Shown: positions 51,183 to 60,428, counted from the first letter of the stretch. The stretch is 64,000 nucleotides of DNA from Propionicicella superfundia DSM 22317 (GCF_000423465.1 NZ_AUIA01000011.1:62001-126000); one strand, 5' to 3'. Program-made: numbers and translations. Notes: generated by a model not told the origin, from the sequence alone.

Positions 51183-54179
51183 GTGAGTAGTCACGAAACC
51201 GTCGTCGACGACACCTGGGCATGGGCCCGTGAAGAGGATCCCGCGCCTCCCGATGTGAGCGCGGCGACCGTCCACGTCCTCATTCCCGGCGGTGCCGGCG
51301 CCCCCTGGCTGGCCTCGCTGCTCGCCCTGTGCGCCGAGCAGACGGTCCGGCCGGTCCGCGTCTCGGTCGGCGCGGTCCCGGATGCGGACACCCCCACAGA
51401 CGCCGCTCCCGGCGCCGGGTTGCCCGTGGAGACGGTGCCCGCCGCGTCCCTCGCAGACCTGTGGGACGCCGTGTCCACCAGCGAAGCGGAGTTCTGCTGG
51501 CTGCTGCCCGCCGAGAGCGAGCTGGCTCCCGACACACTGGAGCGTCTGCTGCGCACCCTGGCCGACGACGGTGTGGCGGCGACGGGCCCGGTCGTGTCGC
51601 GCCGGGTGTCCCGCAGGTCGGATCCGCAGATCGAATGGGTGGGCGCGACGCTGACCACGACGGGAATCCCGGTCAGCCACGAAGGGGTCGGCGAGGTCAA
51701 CCAGGGACAGGTGGACGATCCGGTCGTCCTCGGTCTGCCCGCCGCGGGACTGCTCGTCCGCACCGCCGTCCTGCGTGAGGTGGGGGGCTTCGGCACATCC
51801 CCGATCCCCGGCGTCGAGGTGGGAGCGCTCGCGACCCTGGCCGGTGGCCGCGTCCTGGTGACCGGTGACGCATCGCTCACCCTGGTCGGCCCGGGGGCGG
51901 GTTCGCCTGTCGCGTCCCGGCGTGCCGGCATGAACCTGGCCGCCGCACTGTCACGGTCGTCGGCGGGGCACGCGATCGGGACGGTGACCGGATCGGTGGT
52001 CGGCGCGCTCGGCCATGTCCTCGCACGCGACCCGCGACAGGCGGGCGTGGCACTGTCCGCGCTCGGCGGCTGGCTGCGGGACGGGGCGGCACGGCGTGGC
52101 CTGCGGGCGCGGGTCGCGTCCCTGCCCCAGACCAGCCCGGCCGCCGTCGCCGCGCTCCGGCCGCATGGCGCGCGCCGGATCGTGGACTGGGGGGAAGGCC
52201 TGCTCGGTGCGCTCGGCGACTGGCTCGACGGTTTCAGCGTGCGCGTCGAGTCGGGCAGCGCGATCGACGACCTCACAGGAACCGACGCAACCGCCGCAGG
52301 AGGCACCCGGTGGCGCCTGTCGCCGACGCTGATCGGGTTCGTGACGATGCTGGTCCTCTCCGTGATCGCCCTGATCCCGCTGTTCGGGCTCGGTTCGGTG
52401 ACCGGAGGGCAACTCCTGCCGGCGCCGGGCTTCTCCGAGCTGTGGGCGACATATCTGGCTCCGGTCGCGGGTCAGCCAGGTGGCAGCGGTCCGCCATGGG
52501 TCGCCTTCGTCGGGCTCCTCTCCCTGGTGACGATCGGCAACGTCGACCTCGCGATCTTCGGGACGATCCTGCTGGTCGTGCCCGTCACCTGGCTGGCCTG
52601 CTACCGGCTGCTGCGGCACCTGCTCTCCGAACAGCCGCAGGCGATCGGCGCCGCGGCGGTCGTCGCGCTGAGCCCGGTTCTGACGGGTGCGCTCAACCGC
52701 GGCGATGTCGGCACGCCTGTGGCGCTGCTGTTCGTCGTTTTCGGCGCCCTCGCCGCCCGCCGCCTCGCGATCCAGCCGAGTTGGCGCTGGTCGGCCACCG
52801 CGGCGCTGTGCCTGGCGGTGGCGGGCGCGATCCAGCCGCTGCTGTGGGTCCCCTCGGCGGTCGTCGGCGTGTGGGCGGCGGTCACCCGGCGGGCCACCTG
52901 GGGAAAGGTCATCGTCGCACTGGTCGCCCCGCTGGTCGTGCTCGCGCCGTGGGCGCCGACGCTGTGGCGCTGGCCGGGCAGGCTGCTGACCGGCCCCGAG
53001 CCGGCTCTGGCCTCGGCGGCCGCCCCCGATGCGTGGGCACTGCTCGGCCGTGACGGCGGGGCGGGCCTTCCGCCGGTGTGGGTGTCGATCGCGATCGTCG
53101 GGGGGCTGTGGCTGATCGCGATCGTCGGGCTCATCCGGGTCGGACGTCGATCCTGGGCCGGGTGGGGCGTCGCCGCGCTCGGGCTGGCCGGCGTCGTCGT
53201 ACTCGGCAAGATCGTCGTCGACGTCCCTCCCGGGGTGTCCGTGCGGCCGGCCGTGACGTTCTGGCTCACCCTCTTCGTGTCCGGGCTGGCCCTCGCCGCG
53301 GCGCTCGGCGGAGACCGGGTCGTGAGCGATCTACGCGACTCCGCGCTGGGCTGGCGGCAGGTCGTGGTCGCTCCCCTGTCGGTGCTCGCCGCCGTCGTCG
53401 CGGTGCTGGGGGCAGGCTGGTGGGTCGTCGGCGGGGCGTCCGACCTGCGGCGCGACGATCTCACCTCGACCCCGCCGTACGTCGCGAACGCCCAGGCCGG
53501 CCAGGACCCCGGTCGCACGCTGGCGATCAGCCTCTCCGGCGAGGGGGACCGGCAGGCGTCCTGGGCGTTGCTGGAGTCCGACCTGCCGCGCCTCGGCGAC
53601 GGGGAGCGGGGAGTGGCCGCCGGTGGCTCGGCGACCGCGGCGGGGCAGGCCGCCGGCGTCGTCACGCGGTTGCTGGCCGGCACCGCCGACGATCTGCTGC
53701 TGCCCGACCTGCGATCGCTCGGCGTCGCGTACATCTGGGTGCGCGACGCGGACGAGACCGAACTGGCCAACATCGGCAACACGCCGGGCCTCGGAGTGGG
53801 GTCCGGGGACGAGTCGACCTGGGTGTGGCCGGTGCCGGACTCGGCGCGGGCCGTCGTCGTCTCCGGATCCGACGTCGTCGTCGCCGGGAACGGCTCGACC
53901 ATCGCGGCGGGCGCCGCGGACCGGGAGCTCATCCTGTCCGAGCCCGCCGATCCACGCTGGGAGGCGACGGTCGGCGGGGAGGAACTGTCGCCGTCGCCGG
54001 TGGCGGACTGGCGCCAGAGGTTCGCGGTGCCCAAAGCGGGCGGAGAGCTCGCCTATCGGCTCCGCGGCTCGTCGTGGTGGGCCTGGCTCCAGGCCGCCGC
54101 ACTCGTGGTCTGGCTGGTGATGGTCGCGCCGGCCGGCGCGCGACAGTCGACCGTCGGCGCCCGTGGAGGTGTGTCGTGA
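51183..54179 (+). CDS. large membrane glycosyltransferase (GT2-like N-terminus)
   Basis: Protein of 998 aa. Residues about 20-270 resemble a divergent family 2 glycosyltransferase (VHVLIPGGAGAPWLASLLALC at the start, LLPAESELAPDTLERLLRTL as the acidic region, GAGLLVRT-like AAGLLVRTAVLREVGGFG), though a clear DxD is missing. From residue 375 to about 760 there are some ten or more transmembrane helices, then an exported domain of 210 aa and a final helix near the C-terminus. The GTG follows GGAGGG. It overlaps the DUF5719 gene (GTGA). Such pairs next to whiB and man genes are typical of actinobacteria and point to envelope glycan synthesis. Confidence 0.85.
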   Translation: MSSHETVVDDTWAWAREEDPAPPDVSAATVHVLIPGGAGAPWLASLLALCAEQTVRPVRVSVGAVPDADTPTDAAPGAGLPVETVPAASLADLWDAVSTSEAEFCWLLPAESELAPDTLERLLRTLADDGVAATGPVVSRRVSRRSDPQIEWVGATLTTTGIPVSHEGVGEVNQGQVDDPVVLGLPAAGLLVRTAVLREVGGFGTSPIPGVEVGALATLAGGRVLVTGDASLTLVGPGAGSPVASRRAGMNLAAALSRSSAGHAIGTVTGSVVGALGHVLARDPRQAGVALSALGGWLRDGAARRGLRARVASLPQTSPAAVAALRPHGARRIVDWGEGLLGALGDWLDGFSVRVESGSAIDDLTGTDATAAGGTRWRLSPTLIGFVTMLVLSVIALIPLFGLGSVTGGQLLPAPGFSELWATYLAPVAGQPGGSGPPWVAFVGLLSLVTIGNVDLAIFGTILLVVPVTWLACYRLLRHLLSEQPQAIGAAAVVALSPVLTGALNRGDVGTPVALLFVVFGALAARRLAIQPSWRWSATAALCLAVAGAIQPLLWVPSAVVGVWAAVTRRATWGKVIVALVAPLVVLAPWAPTLWRWPGRLLTGPEPALASAAAPDAWALLGRDGGAGLPPVWVSIAIVGGLWLIAIVGLIRVGRRSWAGWGVAALGLAGVVVLGKIVVDVPPGVSVRPAVTFWLTLFVSGLALAAALGGDRVVSDLRDSALGWRQVVVAPLSVLAAVVAVLGAGWWVVGGASDLRRDDLTSTPPYVANAQAGQDPGRTLAISLSGEGDRQASWALLESDLPRLGDGERGVAAGGSATAAGQAAGVVTRLLAGTADDLLLPDLRSLGVAYIWVRDADETELANIGNTPGLGVGSGDESTWVWPVPDSARAVVVSGSDVVVAGNGSTIAAGAADRELILSEPADPRWEATVGGEELSPSPVADWRQRFAVPKAGGELAYRLRGSSWWAWLQAAALVVWLVMVAPAGARQSTVGARGGVS

Positions 54180-55558
54180 GACTGAGAGCCACCGTGTACA
54201 TCCTGATCCCGCTGGTGGTCATGGGCCTGCTGCTCGGGGCGGTGGCCGTCGTCCCCGCCGCGTCGCCGGCGACGGCCGTCGCGCCGTCGGCCGTGGGCCA
54301 GGCCGCGCTGGCGTGCGCCGCGTCCGAGGGGACGACGGCGGCGACCAGGACCGCCGTCGCGCCCGGCGGCGAGGTGACCGTCACCGGTGTCGGCGAGTCG
54401 AAGCCGAAGGTGGTGGCCGGGTCCGTCGCCGTCGCGACCGCCGACTCCTCGCTGCGGATCTCGGCACCCGTCGACATCGCGTTCGGGGGCACCTCCATCG
54501 CGTCCGGCGACTCGGGGCCGTTGCGCGGAGTCAGCCTGACATCGTGCCGGACGCCCGCGACCGAGTCCTGGGTCACCGGTGTGAGGTCGAGCGACGATGT
54601 GCTCACCGACCTCGTCCTGACGAACCTCGACAAGGACAGCGCGGCCGTCGACCTCACCTTCTACGGAGCCGACGGAGAGGTGGCCGCGCCCGGCGCGCGG
54701 GGTATCGTCGTCGACGCGCTGAGCCAACGGAGCATCTCGCTGAAACCGCTCGTGTCCCAGGACGGGCCCGTCACGATCCACGTCGAGACGTCCGAGGGGC
54801 GGGTCGCGGCGGTGGCCCGCGAGACGGTCTGGCAGGGGACCAACGCGGTCGGCACCGACTGGGTGGCTCCCGGCAGCGCCGGGACGGATGTCGTCGTGCC
54901 GGGCGTCGCCGCCGGGAGCGGCACCCGGCAGCTCGTCGTGACCAACCCCGGGGACCGGAGCGTCACGGCGTCCGTGACGGCGCTGACCGGCAACGGACCG
55001 GTCGCGCTGGAAGGTGCCGCCCAGGTGGACGTCCCGCCCCAGTCGACGCGAACGGTGTCGCTGGAGACCGGCTTGGCCCAGGAAGCCGCCGCCATCCGTG
55101 TCACGGCGACCTCGACCATCGCCGCCGCAGTGCGCGCCGACACGGCGAGTGCGGGCGCGACGTCCGACATCGCCGTGGCGAGCGCGGGCGGTGCGCTGCC
55201 GCAGCGGGCCGTGCTGCCCGTCGCGGCCGGCACGTCCGCCACGACGTCGTTGCTGCTGTCCAACGCCTCCGACACCGACGCCGCCGCGACCGTGCGGTTC
55301 ACCGACGCGTCGGGCGCGTCGCTGGGCGACGAGACGGTCTCCCTCGTCGCCGGGGCGTCGGCGTCGGTGGAGGTCCCCCGCACGACGGCCGTCGCGATCG
55401 AGGTGGAGACGACGCGGGGCTCACTGCACGGCGCCGTCGTGGTGACCGCGACGCTCGGAAAGGTGCACGGCATCGGTATCGCCGCCTATGCGGGACTGGC
55501 CGACCAGGACGCGCCGCGCCTGGTGGAGGATCCGCACGTCGACGAGCGGGCGCGCTGA
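54176..55558 (+). CDS. DUF5719 family exported protein
   Basis: Protein of 460 aa with an N-terminal hydrophobic anchor (residues 8-35) and an exported part of repeated beta-rich modules, for example LVLTNLDKDSAAVDLTFY, QLVVTNPGDRSVTASVTAL and LLLSNASDTDAAATVRF, spaced about 125 and 165 residues apart. This is the DUF5719 layout, always downstream of a large membrane glycosyltransferase in actinobacteria. It probably assists that enzyme outside the membrane. GTG start overlaps the preceding stop. Confidence 0.85.
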   Translation: MRLRATVYILIPLVVMGLLLGAVAVVPAASPATAVAPSAVGQAALACAASEGTTAATRTAVAPGGEVTVTGVGESKPKVVAGSVAVATADSSLRISAPVDIAFGGTSIASGDSGPLRGVSLTSCRTPATESWVTGVRSSDDVLTDLVLTNLDKDSAAVDLTFYGADGEVAAPGARGIVVDALSQRSISLKPLVSQDGPVTIHVETSEGRVAAVARETVWQGTNAVGTDWVAPGSAGTDVVVPGVAAGSGTRQLVVTNPGDRSVTASVTALTGNGPVALEGAAQVDVPPQSTRTVSLETGLAQEAAAIRVTATSTIAAAVRADTASAGATSDIAVASAGGALPQRAVLPVAAGTSATTSLLLSNASDTDAAATVRFTDASGASLGDETVSLVAGASASVEVPRTTAVAIEVETTRGSLHGAVVVTATLGKVHGIGIAAYAGLADQDAPRLVEDPHVDERAR

Positions 55559-55598
55559 TCCTCGCGGCCCGCGGGCGCGGGCGGCGAACCCGCCGGAG

Positions 55599-56450
55599 TC
55601 AGGAGCGGGTCTTCGGGCGGGTGCGGTCCGAGGCGGGCGTCATCCGGCGCGTGAGAGAGCGCAGCGACCAGCCCGCTGCGGCGAGACGCCGCAGGGCTGT
55701 GAGGACGAGCACGGTCGCGGCCGCGGCGCCGGCGGCGGTCCCGACGATGACGGAGCGGGGCGTGCCGGTCAGGCGGGCGACGGCGATCCAGGCGAAGGCC
55801 CAGGCCATGCCGCCCGCCACCGCCCAGCGGGCGCCGAGCTTGTTGGCGTACCTGCCCGCCAGGGCCACCGCCACGATCAGCACCGCGACGGCGAGGAGCT
55901 CGCTCACCTCGCCGGGGGTGCTCACCGTCGCGCTGACCGCCACGGCGATGTTCGCGACCGTGGCGACGCTGACCCAGCCGAGGTACAGGCCGAAGGTCCC
56001 GTCGAGGATCACCGACGAGGACGGCGAGGAGGCGGGAATGGCGGCGAGACGTCCCACGAGGACGGCGAGATCGACCACCAGGAGAGTGATCACCAGCACG
56101 CTCATCCACACCCAGCCGAACTGGACGACGAGCAGCCACGCGCCGTTGAGGAGCATCGACACCGCCGCGGGCCAGCCGATCCGGCGAGCGCGGGGATCCG
56201 CCGGGGTGAGCGTGTGCCGCACCGCGAAGGCGATCAGGCCGAGATAGATCACCGACCAGACGGCGAAGGCGGGACCGCCGGGGGTGAGCAGCGTCCGGCC
56301 GGCCGCGAAGACGCCCCCGGCGCTGTCGGGGACCGAGGTGCCGATCACGCCGACGCCCGCCAGGGCGGCCAGCAGCATCAGAACGGCCGTGACGATCACG
56401 GCCACCTGCCGCGCCCTGTCGGGGGTGGTCGCCGGCTCCTCCTGAGTCAT
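55599..56450 (-). CDS. TspO/MBR-like tryptophan-rich membrane protein
   Basis: Membrane protein of 283 aa with about eight hydrophobic segments and a Trp-rich central part (FAVWSVIYLGLIAF, NGAWLLVVQFGWVWMSVLV). It resembles tryptophan-rich sensory proteins of the TspO/MBR class but is longer than the usual 160 aa five-helix TspO. TspO proteins bind porphyrins and are tied to stress responses. The ATG follows GGAGGA. Convergent with the DUF5719 gene. Confidence 0.75.
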   Translation of the reverse strand: MTQEEPATTPDRARQVAVIVTAVLMLLAALAGVGVIGTSVPDSAGGVFAAGRTLLTPGGPAFAVWSVIYLGLIAFAVRHTLTPADPRARRIGWPAAVSMLLNGAWLLVVQFGWVWMSVLVITLLVVDLAVLVGRLAAIPASSPSSSVILDGTFGLYLGWVSVATVANIAVAVSATVSTPGEVSELLAVAVLIVAVALAGRYANKLGARWAVAGGMAWAFAWIAVARLTGTPRSVIVGTAAGAAAATVLVLTALRRLAAAGWSLRSLTRRMTPASDRTRPKTRS

Positions 56451-56578
56451 GGGCGTCCTCCGTTGTCAACCTGGACATAAGAGTCGCAAGTGGGCCCGTC
56501 GGAGACAATACTGCGCGGTAAGCGTTGAAAAAGTCGCGCCGAATGCTGAACGCCGTGCCGCTCGGCCGGCCCGGCGCC

Positions 56579-57022
56579 TCAGTCGTCGTCGCGGCCGGCC
56601 TCGCCCTGCGGGTCGATGGTCTCGATGGACAGCCCGGTGAGGGCGGACAACTGCTCCACGATCGTCCGGTACACGAGGCGCTGCAGGTCGCGACGCCCGT
56701 CGGCGCGATGTTCGAGCGGTCGCCGGAACACGACTACCTGGGCGGGGTGGTCGCGGGTCGGCTGGACGGCCGCCGCGAGCAGCGCCCGGTCGCCGGCCCA
56801 TTGCGGCTCGAACTCCGGGACGTCGGCGACGCCGATCTCCACGTCGCGCAGCGCGTCGGGGCAGGACTTCTCGATGCGTCGCACGGCGTCCTCGACACAC
56901 GACACGAAGAACACCGACTTCCGTTCGTTGCGGCGCAACGGCACCGGAGCGCGGGTGAGGGGGTTCGGTCCGGCGATCGGTCCGCGCATCCCGCGGCCGT
57001 GACGATCCCTCGTGCGCGACAT
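56579..57022 (-). CDS. zincin-like metallopeptidase-family protein lacking HExxH
   Basis: Protein of 147 aa matching the actinobacterial metallopeptidase-family/zincin-like small proteins next to whiB2 and DUF3499 (Rv3259-like context). The N-terminus is basic (RDRHGRGMRGPI) and the body runs VVVFRRPLEHRA and LVYRTIVEQLSALTGL. At the place where active relatives carry HExxH the sequence is VEQLS, so both zinc-binding histidines are missing and catalysis is unlikely. The ATG lies six bases after TAGGCT (57029-57034, minus strand), leaderless. Divergent from the DUF3499 gene across a 458-bp gap. Confidence 0.8.
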   Translation of the reverse strand: MSRTRDRHGRGMRGPIAGPNPLTRAPVPLRRNERKSVFFVSCVEDAVRRIEKSCPDALRDVEIGVADVPEFEPQWAGDRALLAAAVQPTRDHPAQVVVFRRPLEHRADGRRDLQRLVYRTIVEQLSALTGLSIETIDPQGEAGRDDD

Positions 57023-57480
57023 GCCTTCAGCCTATTACCCGGTCCGTGCGGGCTCGGGGCGGGAGCCCGGCTCGTCTTCGGCCCGGGGAGTCGACGGCAC
57101 CGTCGCCTCGACCTCCGGGAGCGCTCGCCCCGGCGCTGACCGCCAGGTTGTGCGGCACACCGGTCCGGGTGCGGCGACCGACGAGCCATGACCGCCACCT
57201 TGCGAGGCATATGACACCGGATCCGGACCGCGTATGCCTCACAACCTGGCGGTCAGCTCGTACGGGTCGCGGTGGCGCGCTGGTATGCCTCACAACCTGG
57301 CGGTCACGTCCGATCGGGCGCGCGGGATGCCCGTTCCCGTCGCCCGGTCCGGAGCTCCCGACCCGACGGACCGCGACGACCGCGAACAGCCGTCGGCGAG
57401 GCGTCGAGAGTCTCCAGCGGGGGTAGACACTCACGGCCGGCTTGGCGTCGTCGGGCACCTCGCCGCTGTACCGTGAGCCC
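57023..57480. other. 458-bp divergent gap between the zincin-like and DUF3499 genes
   Basis: It holds the zincin-like gene's -10 box, the second 170-bp palindromic element (57137-57306) and about 170 bp with no recognisable feature; TAGACA near 57424 is a weak promoter candidate for the DUF3499 gene. No gene was found; the open frames there are produced by the repeats. Confidence 0.6.
57137..57306. repeat. 170-bp palindromic element, copy B (four 25-bp motifs)
   Basis: Motif copies at 57137-57161 and 57189-57213 (forward) and 57231-57255 and 57282-57306 (reverse), core CCAGGTTGTGAGGCATACC. Start-to-start distances are 52, 42 and 51 bp, exactly as in copy A at 6558-6727, and total length is also 170 bp. 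The spacers between motifs in the two arms are partly complementary too, so the whole element is one large imperfect palindrome. Confidence 0.85.
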
Positions 57481-57837
57481 GTGAGATCGCGCAGGTGTTC
57501 GCGGTCGGCATGCTCCGGCCCCGCAGTCGCCACCCTGACATTCGCGTACCGGGACCAGACGGCCGTCCTCGGCCCTCTCGCCCTGCAGTCCGAGCCCGGG
57601 GGCTACGACCTGTGCCGCGAGCACGCGGCCGGGCTGTCCGCGCCGCTCGGCTGGGAGGTCATCCGGCTGCCGCTGGACGAGTCGGCCGGGCAACCGGACC
57701 CCGACGACCTGCTGGCGCTCGCCGACGCCGTCCGAGAGGTCGGCTTCCGGACGCCGCCCGCCCCCGCCGTCCCGCCCGAGGTGATGGAGGGACGCCGCAA
57801 GGGCCACCTCGTCGTGCTGCCGGACCCTGGTCGCTAG
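57481..57837 (+). CDS. DUF3499 family zinc-ribbon-like protein
   Basis: Protein of 118 aa. The N-terminus RRCSRSACSGPAVATLTFAY is diagnostic of DUF3499, with Cys6 and Cys11 and, further on, YDLCREHA giving a probable four-residue metal site. The mid-part has LGPLA and a GWEVIRLP segment. Function unknown; conserved beside manB and whiB2-type genes in actinobacteria (Rv3258c in mycobacteria). The GTG at 57481 gives the family's usual start. Confidence 0.9.
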   Translation: MRSRRCSRSACSGPAVATLTFAYRDQTAVLGPLALQSEPGGYDLCREHAAGLSAPLGWEVIRLPLDESAGQPDPDDLLALADAVREVGFRTPPAPAVPPEVMEGRRKGHLVVLPDPGR

Positions 57838-57856
57838 GCCGCTAGGCTGATCTCCG

Positions 57857-59218
57857 ATGATTAACGACGACATCTTCAAGGCCAACGACATTCGCGGTGT
57901 CGTCGGTGGGGCCGAGCCGCAGTGGGACGAGGACGGTGCCTTCGCCATCGGTGCGGCCTACGTGCACGTGTTCGGGCTGCAGGGCAAGCGCTTCGTGATG
58001 AGCCGGGACATGCGGGTGAGCGGGCCGCAGATGTCCGCGGCGTTCGCCGACGGCGCCCGATCCCAGGGCGCGAGCGTGGTCGACATCGGCCTGGCCAGCA
58101 CCGACGAACTGTGGTTCGCCTCGGGGCATCTCGGGATCCACGGCGTCCAGTTCTCGGCGAGTCACAACCCCGCGACGTACAACGGCATCAAGTTCTGCCT
58201 GCCCTTCGCCGCGCCGGTCACTCCCGATGCGCTCCTCGAACTCACCGCGGCGTGCCGCACGGTGTTCCCGCCGGTCGACGAGCCGGGCACGCGCACCGAG
58301 CAGGATCTGCTCGGCGCCTACGCCGCGTACCTCCACGGGCTGGTCGACCTCTCCGGGATCCGCCGGCTGCGCGTCGTCGTGGACGCCGGCAACGGCATGG
58401 CCGGGTACACCACCCCGGCTGTCCTCGGGCCCCTCGGCATCGACATCGTCGGTCTCTTCATGGAGCTCGACGGCAGTTTCCCGAACCACCCGCCGAACCC
58501 GCTGGTGCCCGAGAACCTGCTGGACGCCCAGGCTGCCGTGCGGGAGCACGCGGCCGATCTCGCCCTCGTCTTCGACGGCGACGCCGACCGGTGCTTCATC
58601 ATCGACGAGCGCGGCGAGGTGGTGAGCCCGTCGATCGTCACGGCGCTCATCGCGAGCCAGGAGCTGCGGCGCGAGCCGGGCGGCACCATCGTCATCAACA
58701 CCATCACGTCGCGGTCGGTCGCCGAGGTGGTGTCGGCGGCCGGTGGCACCACCGTCGTGTCCCGCGTCGGCCACACGTACGTGAAGGCCCTGATGGCCGG
58801 CCACGACGCGGTCTTCGGCGGCGAACACTCGGCGCACTACTACTTCCGGGACTTCTGGGGAGCCGACACGGGCATGCTCGCGGCGCTCCACGTGCTCGCC
58901 ATCGCCGGACGCTCCGAACGGCCGCTGTCGGAGCTCGTCGCCGAGTACTCCTCCTACGCGGCGTCCGGTGAGATCAACTCGGAGGTCGCCGACGCACGCG
59001 CCGTCATGGACGCGGTCGGGCTGGCCTTCGCCGGCCGCGGCGAGGCGGACTGGTCCGACGGGCTGACGATCTCGGGGCCCGACTGGTGGGTGAACGTCCG
59101 ACCGTCCAACACCGAGCCGCTGCTGCGGCTGAACGTCGAGGCGCGCACGGCCGCCCACATGCAGGCACTGCGCGACGAGACGCTCGCGATCATCCGGGGA
59201 GGCACCGATGTCGCCTGA
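57857..59218 (+). CDS. manB: phosphomannomutase/phosphoglucomutase
   Basis: Alpha-D-phosphohexomutase of 453 aa that converts mannose-6-phosphate to mannose-1-phosphate for ManC. FKANDIRGVVGG opens the protein, SASHNPATYNGIKF holds the phosphoserine loop, DGDADRC is the metal-binding loop, GGEHSAHYYF the sugar-binding loop and RPSNTEPLLRLNVE the phosphate-binding loop. The ATG lies eight bases after TAGGCT (57843-57848), leaderless. Overlaps the Trm112-like gene. Confidence 0.96.
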   Translation: MINDDIFKANDIRGVVGGAEPQWDEDGAFAIGAAYVHVFGLQGKRFVMSRDMRVSGPQMSAAFADGARSQGASVVDIGLASTDELWFASGHLGIHGVQFSASHNPATYNGIKFCLPFAAPVTPDALLELTAACRTVFPPVDEPGTRTEQDLLGAYAAYLHGLVDLSGIRRLRVVVDAGNGMAGYTTPAVLGPLGIDIVGLFMELDGSFPNHPPNPLVPENLLDAQAAVREHAADLALVFDGDADRCFIIDERGEVVSPSIVTALIASQELRREPGGTIVINTITSRSVAEVVSAAGGTTVVSRVGHTYVKALMAGHDAVFGGEHSAHYYFRDFWGADTGMLAALHVLAIAGRSERPLSELVAEYSSYAASGEINSEVADARAVMDAVGLAFAGRGEADWSDGLTISGPDWWVNVRPSNTEPLLRLNVEARTAAHMQALRDETLAIIRGGTDVA

Positions 59219-59399
59219 GTCGCTGTCCGAACTGCTGGCGATCCTCGCGTGCCCGAACTGCCACGCGAAGCTGGCCGTCGACTACGACAGGTACGAGCTG
59301 GTCTGCCTGTCCGGGACGTGCGGCCTCGCCTATCCCATCCGCGACGACATCCCGATCCTGCTCGTGGACGAGGCCCGACGCCCCGGCACGGCAACCTGA
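59208..59399 (+). CDS. Trm112-like zinc-ribbon protein
   Basis: Small protein of 63 aa, Trm112 family: AILACPNCHAKL with the CxxC pair, then VCLSGTCGLAYPIRDDIPILLVDEA, a second Cys site and the family's hydrophobic ending. In other organisms Trm112 partners methyltransferases; in actinobacteria it is often encoded between manB and a SIS protein. Starts inside the end of manB with GGAGG upstream. Confidence 0.92.
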   Translation: MSPESLSELLAILACPNCHAKLAVDYDRYELVCLSGTCGLAYPIRDDIPILLVDEARRPGTAT

Positions 59400-59402
59400 C
59401 CC

Positions 59403-60428
59403 ATGGACTTCGACGACGGACGCCTGGACGATCCGGTCGCGCTGACCATGGTCGACGCACGGCTGCGCGATCTGGCATCGGCCGGCGCGCGGCTGCGGAT
59501 CGAGGCCGAGGCCGCCCAGGGGCCGATCGCGGCGCTGACCGAGCGGGACCGGCCCCGCGCCGTGCTGGCGCTGGGCACCGAGGCGCGATTCCTGCGGGCC
59601 GTGCTCGAGCCGGGCTGCCCCGTGCCGTTCGTGGCCTGGCAGGAGCCCACGCTTCCCGGGTGGGTCGGGCCCCTGGACATCGTCGTCGTCCTCGGTGCCG
59701 AGAGCAGGCTCGTCCCGAGCCTCGTCGAGGCGGTGCGCCGCGGGTGCCAGGTCATCCTGTCGTGTCCGCCCGGCGCGCCCGGCGGCGAGCTGATCGACGC
59801 CCGCTCGACGCTGCTCCCGGCGACGACGGCCGACCCGCTGGCCATGGCGATCGTGATGCTGTCCGCGCTGCACGGCGTGGGGCTGGCGCCGTTCGTCCAC
59901 GTCCAGTCGATCGCCGACGCGCTGGACGGCGTCGCCGAGGCGTGCTCGGTGCACGCCGATCTCGTCTCCAACCCTGCGAAGGTGCTGGCATCCGAGCTCG
60001 CCGACGCCCTCCCGCTCGTGTTCGGGACCTCGGTGCTCTCGGCGCGGGCGGCGCGCCGCGTCGCCGAGGGGCTGCGTTCCGCCGGCGGCCGGGTCGCCCT
60101 CGCGGCCGACGCGCGCGAGTTGCTGCCGGTGGTCGAGGGCACTCCTGCCCGCGACCTGTTCGCCGATCCGTTCGAGGAGCACACCGACACGGCACCGGTC
60201 CTGCTCTTCCTCGACGACGGGCTCGCCGAGCCGAGCGTCCATGTGGAGACGCTGCTCGACGCCGCCGAGGCGCGCGACGTCCGCGTCAGCCGCATCGCCC
60301 GATCCGAGAACTCCGCGGTCGAGCGCTACGCGACGATGCTGCAGGAGGGCCTGTTCGCCGCGACGTATCTGCGGGTCGGTCTGGGGCGTGATGCCGGTGG
60401 CCCGACCTGGCATAATCGGCGCCCGTGA
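59403..60428 (+). CDS. SIS-domain sugar isomerase-like protein
   Basis: Protein of 341 aa with two SIS-like (phosphosugar-binding) halves. It resembles the actinobacterial bifunctional phosphoglucose/phosphomannose-isomerase-type protein encoded after manB (Rv3256c context). FGTSVLSARAARRVAEGLRSAGG is the start of the second half. Catalytic residues could not be placed with certainty, so isomerase activity is likely but unproven. It would supply mannose-6-phosphate since no manA is seen here. It overlaps the CDF gene by four bases. Confidence 0.75.
   Translation: MDFDDGRLDDPVALTMVDARLRDLASAGARLRIEAEAAQGPIAALTERDRPRAVLALGTEARFLRAVLEPGCPVPFVAWQEPTLPGWVGPLDIVVVLGAESRLVPSLVEAVRRGCQVILSCPPGAPGGELIDARSTLLPATTADPLAMAIVMLSALHGVGLAPFVHVQSIADALDGVAEACSVHADLVSNPAKVLASELADALPLVFGTSVLSARAARRVAEGLRSAGGRVALAADARELLPVVEGTPARDLFADPFEEHTDTAPVLLFLDDGLAEPSVHVETLLDAAEARDVRVSRIARSENSAVERYATMLQEGLFAATYLRVGLGRDAGGPTWHNRRP

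Noticed and set aside
57234-57476. Open frames with repeated MPHNLAV peptide
   Set aside because: The peptide is produced by translation of the 25-bp repeats; no promoter, ribosome-binding site or family likeness.
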